Positions 7,641-18,284 are shown, numbered from the stretch's first letter. The stretch: DNA of 35,272 nucleotides from Alphaproteobacteria bacterium (GCA_020443075.1 JAGRIU010000025.1:1-35272); one strand, 5' to 3'. A program made the numbers and translations. Notes: generated by a model from the letters alone, not told the origin.

Positions 7641-10511
7641 TTAAGCGGCTTTTCGAGGTTTTTTGGCTTTTTTGAGTAGAGGCTTGAGAAATTCTCCTGT
7701 AAAGCTGGCTTTGACTTCGCAGATATCTTCCGGCGTACCGCTGGCTACGACCTGCCCGCCTTTGTGGCCGCCTTCGGGGCCAATGTCGATGATGTAATCA
7801 GCCGTTTTGATAACATCGAGGTTATGTTCGATCACCAGCACCGTATTCCCCTGATCGACGAGGCGGTGCAGAACTTCCAGGAGCTTGCGCACGTCTTCGA
7901 AATGCAGCCCTGTGGTCGGCTCATCCAGAATATAGAGCGTTTTGCCCGTCGAGCGCTTTGACAGCTCCTTGGAAAGCTTGACGCGCTGGGCCTCGCCGCC
8001 GGAGAGCGTTGTGGCTTGCTGGCCGACCTTAATATAGGATAAGCCGACGCTTTTGAGGGTTTCGAGTTTATCGCGGATCGAGGGCACGGCCTTGAAGAAT
8101 TCGGCGGCTTCTTCAACCGTCATGTTCAAAACATCGGCGATGCTCTTGTCTTTGTATTTTATTTCCAGTGTTTCGCGGTTGTAGCGTGCGCCTTTACAGG
8201 CTTCGCATTCGACGTAGACGTCGGGCAGGAAGTGCATTTCAATCTTGATGACGCCATCACCGGAACAGCTTTCGCAGCGTCCGCCCTTGACGTTGAAGCT
8301 GAAACGTCCGGCTTTATAGCCGCGGGCTTTGGCTTCGGGCAGTCCGGCGAACCAGTCGCGGATAGGCGAAAACGCGCCGGTATAGGTGGCCGGGTTCGAG
8401 CGCGGGGTGCGGCCGATCGGGCTTTGATCGATATCGATCACCTTGTCGATGAATTCGAGGCCCTTGATCTCGTCATAGGCCAGCGGGTGTTCCTGCGAGC
8501 GCATAAGGGCACGGCTGGCGGCGCGATAAATGGTATCGAGCGTCAGGGTTGACTTACCGCTGCCCGATACGCCGGTCACACAGGTAAAGGTGCCGAGCGG
8601 AATTTGAGCGTTGACGTTTTTCAGGTTATTGCCGTGTGCGCCGATAATTTCGAGGCATTGTTTGTTTTTGCCTTTGCCCTTGCCGGGGCGGCGGGTAGAC
8701 GGTACAGCGATTTCTTTTTCACCGCTCATATAGGCGGCGGTGAGGCTGTTTTTGTTTTTGAAGACGTCTTCGGGCACGCCTTCGGCAACGATTTGCCCGC
8801 CATGCACACCTGCGCCGGGGCCCATGTCGATCAGGTGATCTGCGGCGCGGATGGCGTCTTCGTCATGCTCGACAACCAGAACCGTATTGCCCAGATCGCG
8901 CAGGCGGCGCAATGTTTCCAGCAGGCGGTTATTGTCGCGCTGGTGCAGGCCGATAGAGGGTTCATCCAACACGTAGAGAACGCCCGTAAGGCCGGAGCCG
9001 ATTTGCGAAGCGAGCCTTATCCTCTGGCTTTCACCGCCTGAGAGCGTGCCGGAGTTCCGCGACAAATTGAGGTAATCCAGACCAACATTCATCAAGAAAG
9101 TCAGGCGTTCGTTGATTTCTTTCAGGATCGGCGCGGCGATTTCGCGGTGCTGCGCACCGAGATTATTCCGCACACCATCAAACCAGCCTTGCGCTTCTTC
9201 GATGCTGTAGGCGGAAATGTCGGCGATGGTTTTTCCGTCGATTTTCACGGCCAGCGCTTCGGGTTTCAGGCGCTTGCCGTGACATGTTTCACACGGGGAA
9301 CTGGAGAGATATTGCTCCAGCTTTTCGCGCTGGGAATTACTATCGGTTTCGAGCAGGCGGCGTTCAAGATTGGGGATCACCCCCTCGAAGGGTTTGTTGC
9401 TTTTAAAGCTGCTCTCGCCCTTGGTTTGATAGGTGATGCGGATAACGTCCGTGCCCGAGCCATAGAGGATTTTATCCTGCTCTTCGGGTTTGAGGTCTTC
9501 CCACGGCGTATCGGCGCTGAAGCCGTAGTAATCGGCCACCGCTTCCATGGCCTGCATATAGAACGGTGCAAACCCGCCCGACCATGCGGTGACAGCGCCT
9601 TTGCGGATGCTTTTGGACGGGTCGGGAACAACCAGCGCCGGATCAACGCGGCGGCGCACGCCCAGCCCGTCGCAATCCGGACAAGCCCCATGCGGGGAGT
9701 TAAAGGAAAACAGGCGCGGCTCGATCTCGGCGATGGTGAAGCCGGAGACCGGACAAGCGAATTTCTCGCTGAACAGGGTTTGTTCGCCCGTGTCGGCGTT
9801 TTCGACAATGGCCAGCCCGTCGGCCAGTCCTAATGCTGTTTCGATGGAATCGGCAAGGCGGTTGCCCATATCGCCGCGGATGACGAGACGGTCAACGACG
9901 ACCTCGATATCGTGCTTGATCTGTTTATCTAGCGCCGGAACCTCGGCGATTTCATAGAGCGTGCCGTCGACTTTGACGCGTTGAAAGCCCTTGGCTTGCA
10001 GTTCTTTGAATTCCTTGCGGTATTCGCCTTTGCGTCCGCGCACGATGGGGGCGAGCAAATAGAGCTTTGTCCCCTCGCCCATGGCTTTGATGCGGTCGAC
10101 GATTTCGGTGACGCTTTGGCTGGTGATCGGCTTGCCGGTGGCCGGAGAGTACGGAATCCCGACGCGCGCCCAGAGCAAGCGCATATAATCGTAGATTTCT
10201 GTCACCGTGCCGACGGTGGAGCGCGGATTGCGCGAGGTGGTTTTTTGCTCGATGGAAATGGCCGGAGACAAGCCTTCGATGCTATCGACATCGGGCTTTT
10301 GCATCATTTCGAGGAACTGGCGCGCATAGGCCGAAAGGCTTTCGACGTAGCGGCGCTGGCCTTCGGCGTAAATTGTGTCGAACGCGAGGCTGGACTTGCC
10401 ACTGCCGGACAGGCCCGTAATCACGATCAGCTTGTCGCGCGGCATATCGACATTGATGTCTTTCAGGTTATGTTCCCGCGCCCCGCGGATGGATATCGTT
10501 TTCAGGCTCAT
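7641..10511 (-). CDS. uvrA: Excinuclease ABC subunit A
   Basis: The damage-sensing ATPase of nucleotide excision repair, acting with UvrB. At 956 residues it is full length. It has two ABC ATPase modules: Walker [10 protein letters not shown] at 33-41 and GVSGSGKST in the second half, signatures LSGGESQR and LSGGEAQR, and Walker B sequences [10 protein letters not shown] and [10 protein letters not shown]. The second zinc finger is complete (CESC ... CEAC). In the first, CPVSG has Ser where E. coli UvrA has the second Cys, with ACPDC intact; I recall this as usual for alphaproteobacteria, not as damage. Downstream it nearly meets the 450-residue gene; upstream, a GGDEF gene separates it from ssb. 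Confidence 0.98.
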   Translation of the reverse strand: MSLKTISIRGAREHNLKDINVDMPRDKLIVITGLSGSGKSSLAFDTIYAEGQRRYVESLSAYARQFLEMMQKPDVDSIEGLSPAISIEQKTTSRNPRSTVGTVTEIYDYMRLLWARVGIPYSPATGKPITSQSVTEIVDRIKAMGEGTKLYLLAPIVRGRKGEYRKEFKELQAKGFQRVKVDGTLYEIAEVPALDKQIKHDIEVVVDRLVIRGDMGNRLADSIETALGLADGLAIVENADTGEQTLFSEKFACPVSGFTIAEIEPRLFSFNSPHGACPDCDGLGVRRRVDPALVVPDPSKSIRKGAVTAWSGGFAPFYMQAMEAVADYYGFSADTPWEDLKPEEQDKILYGSGTDVIRITYQTKGESSFKSNKPFEGVIPNLERRLLETDSNSQREKLEQYLSSSPCETCHGKRLKPEALAVKIDGKTIADISAYSIEEAQGWFDGVRNNLGAQHREIAAPILKEINERLTFLMNVGLDYLNLSRNSGTLSGGESQRIRLASQIGSGLTGVLYVLDEPSIGLHQRDNNRLLETLRRLRDLGNTVLVVEHDEDAIRAADHLIDMGPGAGVHGGQIVAEGVPEDVFKNKNSLTAAYMSGEKEIAVPSTRRPGKGKGKNKQCLEIIGAHGNNLKNVNAQIPLGTFTCVTGVSGSGKSTLTLDTIYRAASRALMRSQEHPLAYDEIKGLEFIDKVIDIDQSPIGRTPRSNPATYTGAFSPIRDWFAGLPEAKARGYKAGRFSFNVKGGRCESCSGDGVIKIEMHFLPDVYVECEACKGARYNRETLEIKYKDKSIADVLNMTVEEAAEFFKAVPSIRDKLETLKSVGLSYIKVGQQATTLSGGEAQRVKLSKELSKRSTGKTLYILDEPTTGLHFEDVRKLLEVLHRLVDQGNTVLVIEHNLDVIKTADYIIDIGPEGGHKGGQVVASGTPEDICEVKASFTGEFLKPLLKKAKKPRKAA

Positions 10512-10553
10512 ACAGGGATATATGGCGCAGAACGAGGGGGAAATCCAGATTTT

Positions 10554-11372
10554 TTATGTGAGGTCAGGATGCTCTATGGCGTCTGCCGCAGCGATACGTT
10601 TTTTCTCTAAGCGATTTTTATCAGCTCTTTGAATGATGGATGCTACATTTTTAAATGAAGCATCCGGCTCTATGACTTCAAAGCCTATATGTGCATCACG
10701 TGATAGTTTTTGTCCGTCAATATTTATACTTGCCCTACCCACAGCATAACGCAGGCGTTCTAAAACAACATCCAGAGCCGTATTATTTCCATCAATTGGT
10801 GCGTTTGGATCAATATCATTCAAAACAACAATAAATTCATCTCCGCCCAAACGACCAACAAAGTCGTCAGGACGGCGATTTTCACGCAACGTATCAGCAA
10901 TAGCGCATAAAAGAGCATCACCATATTGCGCGCCATATGTATCGTTGACGCTTTTAAAATCTTTTAGATCGACGAACACAACAACCGATCTTGTATCGGA
11001 TGATAGCACGCCGGCATGATTTTTACGCTCCATCTTGGATACATGGTTTTCCAAATAGCGCATAATGCCTGCCCTATCAGGCAGGCCGGTCAAACGATCC
11101 TGAATAGATGTTAGCTGGAGGCTTCTGTTTTTTGCGCGCAGAGCCACTGTTTGCTCCATCGCCGCATTCAATCCCTCAAGAATCTGGTGTGCCATTCCAT
11201 GCTGGCCCCCACCTATTAAACGGTCAGCGAGTTGTAGCGTGGCATACATTTGTGCCCTTCCCGGAACATTTTCCGGTATTTTGTCATGCGTAGCACTCGC
11301 ACGAACGAATGCTTTTCCGGCCATATCGGAAACGCCTGAAAATGGATCGTCATTTGAAGAAGGATCGGCCAT
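10554..11372 (-). CDS. GGDEF-domain diguanylate cyclase
   Basis: Makes the second messenger cyclic di-GMP from two GTP. The ~272-residue protein has an N-terminal helical region (about 1-95) with no recognised sensor domain, then a complete GGDEF domain beginning at DRLTGLPDR, with [14 protein letters not shown] and the active-site [10 protein letters not shown]. An RxxD inhibitory site (RPDD) is nine residues before GGDEF, so product feedback inhibition is expected. There is no membrane segment, so it is cytosolic. I chose ATG 11372 over GTG 11378 because AAGGCGG lies six bases upstream of the ATG. It has its own strong promoter and AT-richer sequence than uvrA, which it precedes by 42 bases. 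Confidence 0.92.
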   Translation of the reverse strand: MADPSSNDDPFSGVSDMAGKAFVRASATHDKIPENVPGRAQMYATLQLADRLIGGGQHGMAHQILEGLNAAMEQTVALRAKNRSLQLTSIQDRLTGLPDRAGIMRYLENHVSKMERKNHAGVLSSDTRSVVVFVDLKDFKSVNDTYGAQYGDALLCAIADTLRENRRPDDFVGRLGGDEFIVVLNDIDPNAPIDGNNTALDVVLERLRYAVGRASINIDGQKLSRDAHIGFEVIEPDASFKNVASIIQRADKNRLEKKRIAAADAIEHPDLT

Positions 11373-11423
11373 ACACACCCGCCTTAATTTTTGCCTTCGT
11401 TATTTTTCATTATTATGCGGCAA

Positions 11424-11452
11424 AGTATAAAGAAAATCTTAACTTATGTCAA
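11424..11452 (-). promoter_or_regulatory. Strong sigma-70 promoter for the GGDEF gene
   Basis: On the minus strand a perfect TTGACA (11452-11447) and TATACT (11429-11424) are separated by exactly 17 bases, about 50 bases upstream of the GGDEF gene start. This is the best match to the sigma-70 consensus in the window. Confidence 0.8.
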
Positions 11453-11499
11453 AATTTTGCGCGTTCCTGCCCTTTTGTGGATGGGGACGGAAAAAACCT

Positions 11500-11527
11500 T
11501 TGTTATTGGCGCGGGGCTGTCTATAGT
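11500..11527 (+). promoter_or_regulatory. Candidate ssb promoter
   Basis: TTGTTA (11500-11505) and TATAGT (11522-11527) with a 16-base spacer, about 35 bases upstream of the ssb start. I looked for a LexA box of the alphaproteobacterial GTTC-N7-GTTC type in this divergent region and did not find a convincing one. Confidence 0.5.
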
Positions 11528-11561
11528 GACTCTTCTAGATACATTTGAAGGAGTATGAGTT

Positions 11562-12059
11562 GTGGCTGGCAGCGTAAATAAAGTGATTTTGGTTGGTAAT
11601 CTGGGTGCGGACCCGGAAGTGCGATCTATGCAATCGGGCGATAAGGTTGTGAATTTGTCGATTGCGACGTCGGAGAGCTGGAAAGACAAAGCCACAGGCG
11701 AGCGCAAGGAAAAAACCGAATGGCATCGCGTTGTAATCTTTAACCAAGGTCTGGTGAATGTCGCGCAAAATTACCTGCGCAAAGGCTCTAAAGTTTATAT
11801 CGAAGGCCAGCTTGAAACGCGGAGCTGGGAACAGGACGGGCAGAAGAAATACACGACCGAGATTGTGCTGCGTCCGTTCCGCGGTGAATTGAATATGCTG
11901 GATTCACGCGGCTCCGGGGATAATGCTGGCGGTGGTTATGGCGGCGGTGCATCTTCTTTTCAGGATTCGCAAGGCGGCGGTTTTAACGCCGGACCTGCGG
12001 CAGCCTCTCAATCTTCACCGGCTCCCGTCGATGAGTTGGAAGACGAAATCCCATTTTAA
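11562..12059 (+). CDS. ssb: Single-stranded DNA-binding protein
   Basis: Coats and protects single-stranded DNA in replication, recombination and repair, and recruits partners through its C-terminal tip. The 165 residues show an N-terminal OB-fold ([18 protein letters not shown], then [13 protein letters not shown] and [15 protein letters not shown]), a Gly/Ser/Gln-rich linker from about 118 to 155, and an acidic tip ending DEIPF, the partner-binding motif. The start is GTG 11562: AAGGAG at 11548-11553 is eight bases upstream, and the nearby ATG at 11555 is out of frame and closes quickly. Confidence 0.97.
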   Translation: MAGSVNKVILVGNLGADPEVRSMQSGDKVVNLSIATSESWKDKATGERKEKTEWHRVVIFNQGLVNVAQNYLRKGSKVYIEGQLETRSWEQDGQKKYTTEIVLRPFRGELNMLDSRGSGDNAGGGYGGGASSFQDSQGGGFNAGPAAASQSSPAPVDELEDEIPF

Positions 12060-12096
12060 ATCTTCACGATCAACGTTCAGTAAATGGCCTGCAAAT

Positions 12097-12164
12097 GATG
12101 GTTTTTTGCGCTTCCGGTACTCAAATACCCTCTGTATGTTCCGTTCCGGTTCTCAAAAACCATC
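12097..12164. repeat. 10-bp inverted repeat downstream of ssb
   Basis: GATGGTTTTT at 12097-12106 is exactly complementary to 12155-12164; inside lies a small hairpin GGTA/TACC. A pyrimidine-rich run follows. It may be part of the ssb terminator, but the 48-base loop makes this uncertain. Confidence 0.35.
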
Positions 12165-12208
12165 CTTTTCGCCGCATTTCTTTTCCTTTGATCGTAAAGA
12201 TTAGGCTT

Positions 12209-12655
12209 ATGATCCGGCGCGGCGTTTTCTTTCTTCTGGTTTGTTTATGTCTGGCGCATCCGGCGGCAGCGCAGGAATCTCAGGATAAAGATTTGCAACA
12301 GCGCCGCGCGCTGGCCGAGAAAATGCTGGCGATCAATCCGGTGCGCGATCAGGTCCGCATGGCGATTGACCAATATATCGATTTGCGCATGAAGTTCGAG
12401 CCTGTGGAAGATCAGGACGCTTTTCGCGCGGCTTTGATGGCTGTTTTGAATTATCAGACGCTGGAGCAAATTTCTCTGGATACATACGTGCAAACATTTA
12501 CCACGGCGGAACTGGCGGCGATGGTTGAATATTACAGCAAGCCCGAAGCGATTTCCGCGCGTAAGAAATGGCCACAGTTTGACGGGGTTGTTTCGCCGCA
12601 GATTATCAAGATGCTGGATCAGGCTTTGATTAAAGCGCGGACGCAGGCGCAATAA
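12209..12655 (+). CDS. Secreted DUF2059-like protein
   Basis: A 148-residue exported protein. Residues 1-21 form a signal peptide with an AAAQE cleavage region (MIRRGVFFLLVCLCLAHPAAA). The mature part is all helical and resembles DUF2059 proteins: an N-terminal helix pair (RALAEKMLAINPVRDQ), a central TAELAAMVEYYSKPEAISARK segment and a C-terminal helix. The open frame extends upstream to 12095, but ATG 12209 is the start that gives a proper signal peptide. Its role is unknown; a periplasmic location is inferred. It precedes the symporter by about 30 bases. Confidence 0.75.
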   Translation: MIRRGVFFLLVCLCLAHPAAAQESQDKDLQQRRALAEKMLAINPVRDQVRMAIDQYIDLRMKFEPVEDQDAFRAALMAVLNYQTLEQISLDTYVQTFTTAELAAMVEYYSKPEAISARKKWPQFDGVVSPQIIKMLDQALIKARTQAQ

Positions 12656-12685
12656 ACAAAAATATAAATTGCAGGGGATTTTTCG

Positions 12686-14098
12686 ATGAATGTGATGCTG
12701 ATCAGCTTTCTGGGTTTTTTTATATTTTTTACGGTGGTCGGGTTGGCCTCGTCTTTTTTCCGCAAGAACACGATCGAGGATTATTTTCTGGCCAGCCGCT
12801 CCATACCCGCATGGCTGGTGGCTTTGTCCTATGGAGCGACAATTTCCAGCGGCGCAACGTTTATCGGCTTTGCGGGACTAGCCTATAACACGGGCCTGAC
12901 AGCGGTTTATGCGGTGGTCGGATTAACGATCGGCGATCATTTGGGGTGGATCATCGCCGGGAATAAAATCCGGCGCAAAGGGATCGCCATGCGCGCACAT
13001 ACCTACCCTTCCCTCGTAGGCAAGTTGGGGGATCAGGATTTTCAAATCGTTACGGTGATTACCGCGATGCTGACGGTCATTTTCCTCGGAACCTATTGCA
13101 GCGCGCAGCTCGTGGCGGGGGCAAAGATCGGGCAAAGCCTATTTGCATGGGATTACGATATTTTCCTGTATGTCGGGGCGGCGGTGTTGCTGGCCTATTG
13201 CTGGGCGGGGGGCATTCGCGCATCGATCTGGACGGATGCTGTGCAGGCCATGATTATTATTGCCTCTTTGTTTGTCTTGGTGGTGATTGCTATGGATAAG
13301 CTCGGCGGTTTTGGCGCGCTCTATGAACAGCTCAAGGCGATTGATCCGTCGCTGGTTGATCCGTTCCAGAGCAAATTTATTCCGGTCTTTATCGGCTGGG
13401 TGGCGTTTGGCATCGGCGTACTCGGGCAGCCGCAATTGATGGTGCGGCATATGGTTGCGCGCTCGGATGAGGATTTATTGCTGGCGCGGCGAATTTATCT
13501 GCTTTGGCGCTGGAGCGTTTTGGCGCTGGCAACACTGGTCGGGTTTATCGCCCGCGTGATGGTGCCGGAAATTCAGGGCGGTTTCGATCCGGAGCTTTCC
13601 ATTCCGGCGCTCTGGCAGGATCTGTTGCCGCCTATGCTGGTGGGGCTTTTGGTGGCGGGGCTGTTTTCCGCGACGATGTCCACGGCGGATTCTCTGCTTC
13701 TGGCCGCCTCTTCGGCCTTGACGCAGCATGTCTTCCCGCAGCTCCGCAATTCCTATGTGCTGGCGCGGCTGGGGACGGTGTTTGTGCTGCTGTTTATTCT
13801 CGGCATTGCTCTGATGGCCAGTCAGAATGTTCTGTCTCTGGTCGTGTTGGCGTGGGGTGGGATGGCTTCGGCCGTGGCGCCTTTGGTGGTGATTATGCTG
13901 CTGGGCGGGCGACCGACGCAGCGCTTGGCGGTCATGATGATGGTGGCAGGCTTCGGCGTGACGGTCGCCTGGCGGCACGGGCTGGGGCTGCATGCGCAGC
14001 TCATGGATCTGGTGCCCGGCATGGCCACGGGGTTTCTGATTTTCGGTTTTTCAACGCTTTTGGAGCGGTTTGTTAAGAACGAAAACCGCGATGAATAA
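12686..14098 (+). CDS. Sodium:solute symporter family (SSF) permease
   Basis: A 470-residue inner-membrane transporter of the PutP/SSF type, which couples sodium entry to solute uptake. It has about twelve to thirteen hydrophobic segments. Family features include the unwound first helix region SYGATISSGATFIGFAGLAY, GGIRASIWTDAVQA, GVLGQPQLMVRHMVA, and the SSF signature SATMSTADSLLLAASSALTQ, which supplies the Na2-site Ser/Thr residues. The arrangement resembles proline permease, but the substrate cannot be fixed from sequence and no proline catabolic gene is near. AGGGGA lies eight bases upstream of the ATG. Confidence 0.9.
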   Translation: MNVMLISFLGFFIFFTVVGLASSFFRKNTIEDYFLASRSIPAWLVALSYGATISSGATFIGFAGLAYNTGLTAVYAVVGLTIGDHLGWIIAGNKIRRKGIAMRAHTYPSLVGKLGDQDFQIVTVITAMLTVIFLGTYCSAQLVAGAKIGQSLFAWDYDIFLYVGAAVLLAYCWAGGIRASIWTDAVQAMIIIASLFVLVVIAMDKLGGFGALYEQLKAIDPSLVDPFQSKFIPVFIGWVAFGIGVLGQPQLMVRHMVARSDEDLLLARRIYLLWRWSVLALATLVGFIARVMVPEIQGGFDPELSIPALWQDLLPPMLVGLLVAGLFSATMSTADSLLLAASSALTQHVFPQLRNSYVLARLGTVFVLLFILGIALMASQNVLSLVVLAWGGMASAVAPLVVIMLLGGRPTQRLAVMMMVAGFGVTVAWRHGLGLHAQLMDLVPGMATGFLIFGFSTLLERFVKNENRDE

Positions 14099-14182
14099 CA
14101 GCCGTTAACCCCCGTTCGCCTCACCCTTCAAAAAGTTCGGTAAATTTAATGCTTTGCACGGTTAATATTTGCAGGGTTTTAC

Positions 14183-14211
14183 TTGTTTTCAAGCCGCAGA
14201 ATTGCTACAAA
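14183..14211 (+). promoter_or_regulatory. Possible gyrA promoter
   Basis: TTGTTT (14183-14188), a 17-base spacer and TACAAA (14206-14211), 40 bases upstream of gyrA. Both hexamers match only four of six positions, but this is the best candidate in the 152-base gap before gyrA. Confidence 0.3.
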
Positions 14212-14250
14212 AAGTGGTTAAAATAACCCATAAAAAAGTAGCCTGATTCT

Positions 14251-16995
14251 ATGACTGATTCCGCGATGATCGAAGACGAGAAATTCCCGACCATTTCCCT
14301 CGAAGAGGAAATGAAGCAATCCTATCTCGATTATGCGATGAGCGTTATCGTATCCCGCGCCCTGCCCGATGTGCGCGATGGATTGAAGCCTGTACACCGG
14401 CGGATTTTGTACGCGATGCGCGAAGGCGGTTACACCTCCGACAAAGCCTATAAAAAGTCTGCCCGCGTGGTCGGGGATGTCATGGGTAAATATCACCCGC
14501 ACGGCGATCAGGCGATTTACGATTCTTTGGTGCGGATGGCCCAGCCTTGGTCTTTGCGTCTGCCGTTGATTGACGGTCAGGGGAACTTCGGTTCGATGGA
14601 CGGGGATAACCCGGCGGCCATGCGTTACACCGAAGCGCGGATGGATAAGGCCGCGGAAACGATTTTGCAAGATATCGACAAGGATACTGTCGATTTCCAG
14701 CCGAACTACGATGAATCGGAAAAAGAGCCGACGGTTCTGCCGAGCCGCATTCCGAATCTGCTGGTGAACGGTGCGGGCGGGATTGCCGTGGGGATGGCGA
14801 CGAACATTCCGCCGCATAATCTGGTCGAGGTTGTCGATGCGTGTGTGGCGATGGTGGCCAATCCGGAGATCAGCACCGATGAGTTGATGGAAATCATTCC
14901 GGGGCCGGACTTTCCGACAGGTGCGCAAATTCTGGGTAAAAACGGGATTTACAGCGCCTACCACACGGGCAACGGCTCGGTGAAGATGCGCGCCAAGACT
15001 TCAATTGAGGAAATGGGCCGGCGCGAGGCAATTATCGTTCACGAGGTCCCCTATCAGGTGAATAAAGGCAAATTGCTGGAGCGCCTTGGCGAAGTGGGCC
15101 GCGATAAAATCGTCGAGGATATCGCCGAGATTCGCGACGAATCCGACCGCGAAGGCGTGCGCATTGTGATCGAGCTTAAAGTTGGGGCGATTGCCGATGT
15201 GGTTTTGAACCAGCTTTTCAAGCATACGGCTTTGCAGTCGAATTTTGCCTGTAACATGGTGGCGCTGCATAACGGCAAGCCGCAAACGATGTTGCTGCGT
15301 GATATGATCAAGGCGTTTGTGCGATTCCGCGAGGAAGTCATTACGCGCCGGACGATTTACGAACTCGGAAAAGCGCGCGAGCGAGCACATATTTTGGCCG
15401 GTCTGGCCGTGGCGGTAGCCAATATCGACGATATTATCGCCCTGATCCGCGGAGCGGCCAATCCGCAGGAAGCGCGTGAAGGCCTGCTCGCCAAATCATG
15501 GCCGGCGAAAGATATCGCGCCGTTGATCGAGTTGATCGACGATCCAGAGCATCCGCTCAACGAGGACGGGACCTACAGCATGTCCGAAGCACAGGCCAAG
15601 GCAATCCTTGATCTGCGTTTGCACCGTTTGACAGGGCTGGAGCGGGATAAAATTGCCGCCGAGTTGCGGGAGATTACCGATAAAATCGCCGAATATCTGG
15701 AAATTCTGGCCAACCGCGAGCGTTTGCTGGAGGTTCTGGTCGAGGAGCTGGAAGAGGTCAAAGCCAAGTTCGGCACGCCGCGCCGCACGGAGCTGTGCGA
15801 GGCCGAGTTCGAAATGGATATGGAAGATCTGATCCAGCGCGAGGATATGGTTGTGACCATTACCGGCGGCGGCTATGTCAAGCGCGTGCCGCTCGATACC
15901 TACCGGGCTCAGCGGCGCGGCGGCAAAGGGCGCAGCGGGATGGCGACGAAGGACGAGGATTTTGTCTCCGACCTGTTTGTCGCCTCGACGCACACGCCGA
16001 TCCTGTTCTTTACCTCACGCGGGATTGTGCATCGTATGAAAGTGTATCAATTGCCGCTGGGTACGCCGCAATCCAAAGGCAAGGCGATGGTCAATCTGTT
16101 GCCTTTGGAGAAAGACGAGAACGTCTCGGTTTATATGCGCATGCCCGAAGATCCGGACATCATTAACAAGCTGGATATTATGTTTGCAACCTCGCACGGT
16201 AGCGTGCGGCGAAATAAACTCTCGGATTTTGCCAATATCCGCTCGAACGGCCTGATTGCGATGAAGCTGGGCGAAGGGGAAAGTCTGGTTTCGGTCAAGA
16301 TCTGCGCCGAGGATGAAGATGTGATGCTGGCGACCAAGCTGGGTAAGGCGATCCGCTTCCCCGTCACTGATATCCGCGTGTTTGCCGGACGGAACTCGAC
16401 CGGTGTGCGCGGGGTCAAGCTGACGCAAAAAGGCGACGAGGTTATCTCTATGTCGATCCTCAAGCACATGGATATCACGCCCGATGAGCGCAATGCTTAC
16501 CTGAAAGCGGCCAGCCAGTTGATCGGCACGGATGCCGAGGGCTCGGATATGGAAGAAACATCTTTGGAACTTTCCGAGGAACGCTTCCGCGAGTTGTTGG
16601 ATAAAGAGCAAATTCTGCTGACCATTTCGAACAAAGGCTTTGGCAAGCGCACATCGGCCTACGAGTACCGCACGAGCGGGCGCGGCGGACAAGGCGTGAC
16701 GAACATGGCTCTGACGAAGAAAAATGGCGGCGAGGTCGTGGCAACTTTCCCTGTGACGGATTCCCACCAGATTATGCTGGTCACGGACCAGGGCAAGCTG
16801 ATCCGCACACCGGTAGAGACGATCCGCACGACAGGGCGCAGCGCTCAAGGCGTGACGGTGTTCAAGGTCGATGCCGACGAGCAGGTCGTGTCCGTGGCCT
16901 GGCTGGTGCAGGAAGACGAGGATGAAGATGAAAGAGAAGAAAGCCAAGCTGCCTCGGGAACAAATACCGTAGAAGACGAAACACAAGCTGAATAA
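14251..16995 (+). CDS. gyrA: DNA gyrase subunit A
   Basis: The DNA breakage-reunion subunit of gyrase, which introduces negative supercoils together with GyrB. At 914 residues it is full length. The catalytic tyrosine is Tyr126 in [10 protein letters not shown]. The GyrA box QRRGGKG in the C-terminal pinwheel separates it from ParC. In the quinolone pocket [10 protein letters not shown], Gln87 replaces the E. coli Ser83, while Asp91 (E. coli Asp87) is kept. The last ~30 residues are an acidic tail after VAWLVQED. This tail seems to have been replaced: a second version of the same sequence is found after rlmJ (see 18256-18363). The GNAT start overlaps the stop by one base (TAATG). Confidence 0.98.
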   Translation: MTDSAMIEDEKFPTISLEEEMKQSYLDYAMSVIVSRALPDVRDGLKPVHRRILYAMREGGYTSDKAYKKSARVVGDVMGKYHPHGDQAIYDSLVRMAQPWSLRLPLIDGQGNFGSMDGDNPAAMRYTEARMDKAAETILQDIDKDTVDFQPNYDESEKEPTVLPSRIPNLLVNGAGGIAVGMATNIPPHNLVEVVDACVAMVANPEISTDELMEIIPGPDFPTGAQILGKNGIYSAYHTGNGSVKMRAKTSIEEMGRREAIIVHEVPYQVNKGKLLERLGEVGRDKIVEDIAEIRDESDREGVRIVIELKVGAIADVVLNQLFKHTALQSNFACNMVALHNGKPQTMLLRDMIKAFVRFREEVITRRTIYELGKARERAHILAGLAVAVANIDDIIALIRGAANPQEAREGLLAKSWPAKDIAPLIELIDDPEHPLNEDGTYSMSEAQAKAILDLRLHRLTGLERDKIAAELREITDKIAEYLEILANRERLLEVLVEELEEVKAKFGTPRRTELCEAEFEMDMEDLIQREDMVVTITGGGYVKRVPLDTYRAQRRGGKGRSGMATKDEDFVSDLFVASTHTPILFFTSRGIVHRMKVYQLPLGTPQSKGKAMVNLLPLEKDENVSVYMRMPEDPDIINKLDIMFATSHGSVRRNKLSDFANIRSNGLIAMKLGEGESLVSVKICAEDEDVMLATKLGKAIRFPVTDIRVFAGRNSTGVRGVKLTQKGDEVISMSILKHMDITPDERNAYLKAASQLIGTDAEGSDMEETSLELSEERFRELLDKEQILLTISNKGFGKRTSAYEYRTSGRGGQGVTNMALTKKNGGEVVATFPVTDSHQIMLVTDQGKLIRTPVETIRTTGRSAQGVTVFKVDADEQVVSVAWLVQEDEDEDEREESQAASGTNTVEDETQAE
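16905..16919 (+). repeat. 15-bp direct repeat, left copy (gyrA tail)
   Basis: GGTGCAGGAAGACGA inside the gyrA tail codons VQED. An identical copy is at 18258-18272, in the same codon phase relative to the acidic tail. With a 6-base gap the match extends to 24 bases (16905-16928 against 18258-18287). The two copies bracket the GNAT and rlmJ genes. Confidence 0.8.
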
Positions 16996-17444
16996 TGTTT
17001 CGTCTTGCAGATATTGATGATTTGCCAACTTTGGGGCGATTGCGGTGGAATTTTGTTAAGGAAGAACAGAGCGTTTCCCAAAGCTTAGATGAATTTGTCG
17101 ATAGGTTTGTGGAATGGTGCAAGTCTAATCCGCACTGTTTTCATTTTATAGCGGAAGAAAAAGACAAAATCATAGCGATGGTTAGCGTAGTTATCGTTGA
17201 TGCCATTCCCCGGCCATTACAGAGCAATCAGCCGATAGGTTATTTGACGAACACATACACAATTCCCGAATATAGAAATAAAGGTATCGGCACAGGACTT
17301 TTAAATTTCGTAAAACAGTGGGCCACGCAAGAACACAATGCAGAGACTGTCATTGTGTGGCCCAGTGAAAAAAGTATTTCTTTTTACAAGCGTGCAGGTT
17401 TTGATGACCGAAATGATATCTTGGAGTTAGTTTTAAGAGAATAA
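16995..17444 (+). CDS. GNAT-family N-acetyltransferase
   Basis: A 149-residue acetyl-CoA-dependent acetyltransferase covering a single GNAT domain. The acetyl-CoA pyrophosphate loop is seen in EYRNKGIGTGLL (the R/Q-x-x-G-x-G pattern), after strand TNTYTIPEY; the C-terminal FYKRAGFDDR motif is also typical. The substrate is unknown. The ATG overlaps the gyrA stop (TAATG), so it should be translated by coupling with gyrA. Its AT content is clearly higher than gyrA and rlmJ. It lies within the segment bracketed by the gyrA-tail repeats, which supports acquisition by insertion. Confidence 0.88.
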   Translation: MFRLADIDDLPTLGRLRWNFVKEEQSVSQSLDEFVDRFVEWCKSNPHCFHFIAEEKDKIIAMVSVVIVDAIPRPLQSNQPIGYLTNTYTIPEYRNKGIGTGLLNFVKQWATQEHNAETVIVWPSEKSISFYKRAGFDDRNDILELVLRE

Positions 17445-17450
17445 GCCCCT

Positions 17451-18284
17451 ATGCTCTCCTACCAACATATATATCACGCGGGCGGGTGGGCCGATTTGCA
17501 GAAGCATGCGGCGCTGTGTGCGCTTTGGGACGCTATGGGGCGGGAAGCCGCGTCACCTAAGGTTCGCCGCACCTATATTGACACACATAGCGGGCGCGGC
17601 GCTTATGATCTGGGTGCGGTAGAAGCCTTGAAAACTGCCGAGTTTGAAACGGGCATCGCGCATCTTGCGCCGGCGCGTCTACCGAAGCTCCTGCACCCTT
17701 ATGGCGCGGCGCTTAAATTCTGGACGCCGCTTTATCCGGGGTCTGCCGGATGCATCGCGGCGCTGCGGCGCAAGGGCGAGGAGATGGCTCTGTGCGAGCT
17801 GCACCCCGGCGAGGTCAAACATTTGCGCCAAAATCTCGGGCGAAAGCCGCAGGTGCGTATTATCCAGAAAAACGGGCATGAAGCGGTCATTGACGCCCTG
17901 CCCCGTGATGCGGCGGCGCAGGCCGCTACGCTGGTGCTGGTTGACCCGAGCTACGAGGTGAAGGCCGAATATGCGCAGACGGCGCAAACGGCGCTTCACA
18001 TTCTTGAACGCGCTCCGCAAGCGAAGATTTTGATCTGGTATCCGGTTTTAGCCGGAGCGGCGCATCATGAAGCGCTGCTTGAGGGATTGAGCGTCCCCTT
18101 AAAGCACGGGGCTTTGCATAGCCTGATGAACGCGCCTGGTGAAACGCCGCCGCCCAAAGGTATGATCCGCAGCGGCTTGATCTTATTGAACCCGCCGGAG
18201 GGGTTTGCAAAAGGGTTTGATGGCGTTTCAGAGCTGTTGCAGCGGATTTTATCGCGAGGTGCAGGAAGACGACGACGAGGATGA
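17451..18284 (+). CDS. rlmJ: 23S rRNA (adenine-N6)-methyltransferase RlmJ
   Basis: A 277-residue SAM-dependent methyltransferase that modifies A2030 of 23S rRNA in E. coli. Family landmarks are the N-terminal MLSYQHIYHAGGWADLQKHA, SAM-loop region YIDTHSGRGAYDL and catalytic motif IV VDPSYE with Asp165 (E. coli Asp164); Ser stands in place of the usual second Pro of DPPY. The C-terminal end is unusual. From codon 270 onward the frame runs through a copied piece of the gyrA tail, giving GAGRRRRG and a chance stop. The original terminal codons were therefore probably lost or replaced at an insertion junction. It follows the GNAT gene by six bases. Confidence 0.9.
   Translation: MLSYQHIYHAGGWADLQKHAALCALWDAMGREAASPKVRRTYIDTHSGRGAYDLGAVEALKTAEFETGIAHLAPARLPKLLHPYGAALKFWTPLYPGSAGCIAALRRKGEEMALCELHPGEVKHLRQNLGRKPQVRIIQKNGHEAVIDALPRDAAAQAATLVLVDPSYEVKAEYAQTAQTALHILERAPQAKILIWYPVLAGAAHHEALLEGLSVPLKHGALHSLMNAPGETPPPKGMIRSGLILLNPPEGFAKGFDGVSELLQRILSRGAGRRRRG

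Noticed and set aside
9721..9780. Damaged first zinc finger of UvrA (CPVS instead of CxxC)
   Set aside because: I recall the same change from other alphaproteobacterial UvrA proteins, so it appears to be a lineage trait and not a mutation.
16015..17028. Long antisense open frames within gyrA, uvrA, the symporter and map
   Set aside because: They are shadows of GC-rich real genes on the other strand, with His/Arg-rich unlikely proteins and no family resemblance.
16995..17444. GNAT gene as the toxin of a GNAT/ribbon-helix-helix toxin-antitoxin pair
   Set aside because: No small DNA-binding antitoxin gene precedes it; its upstream neighbour is gyrA, and the domain looks like a general acetyltransferase.
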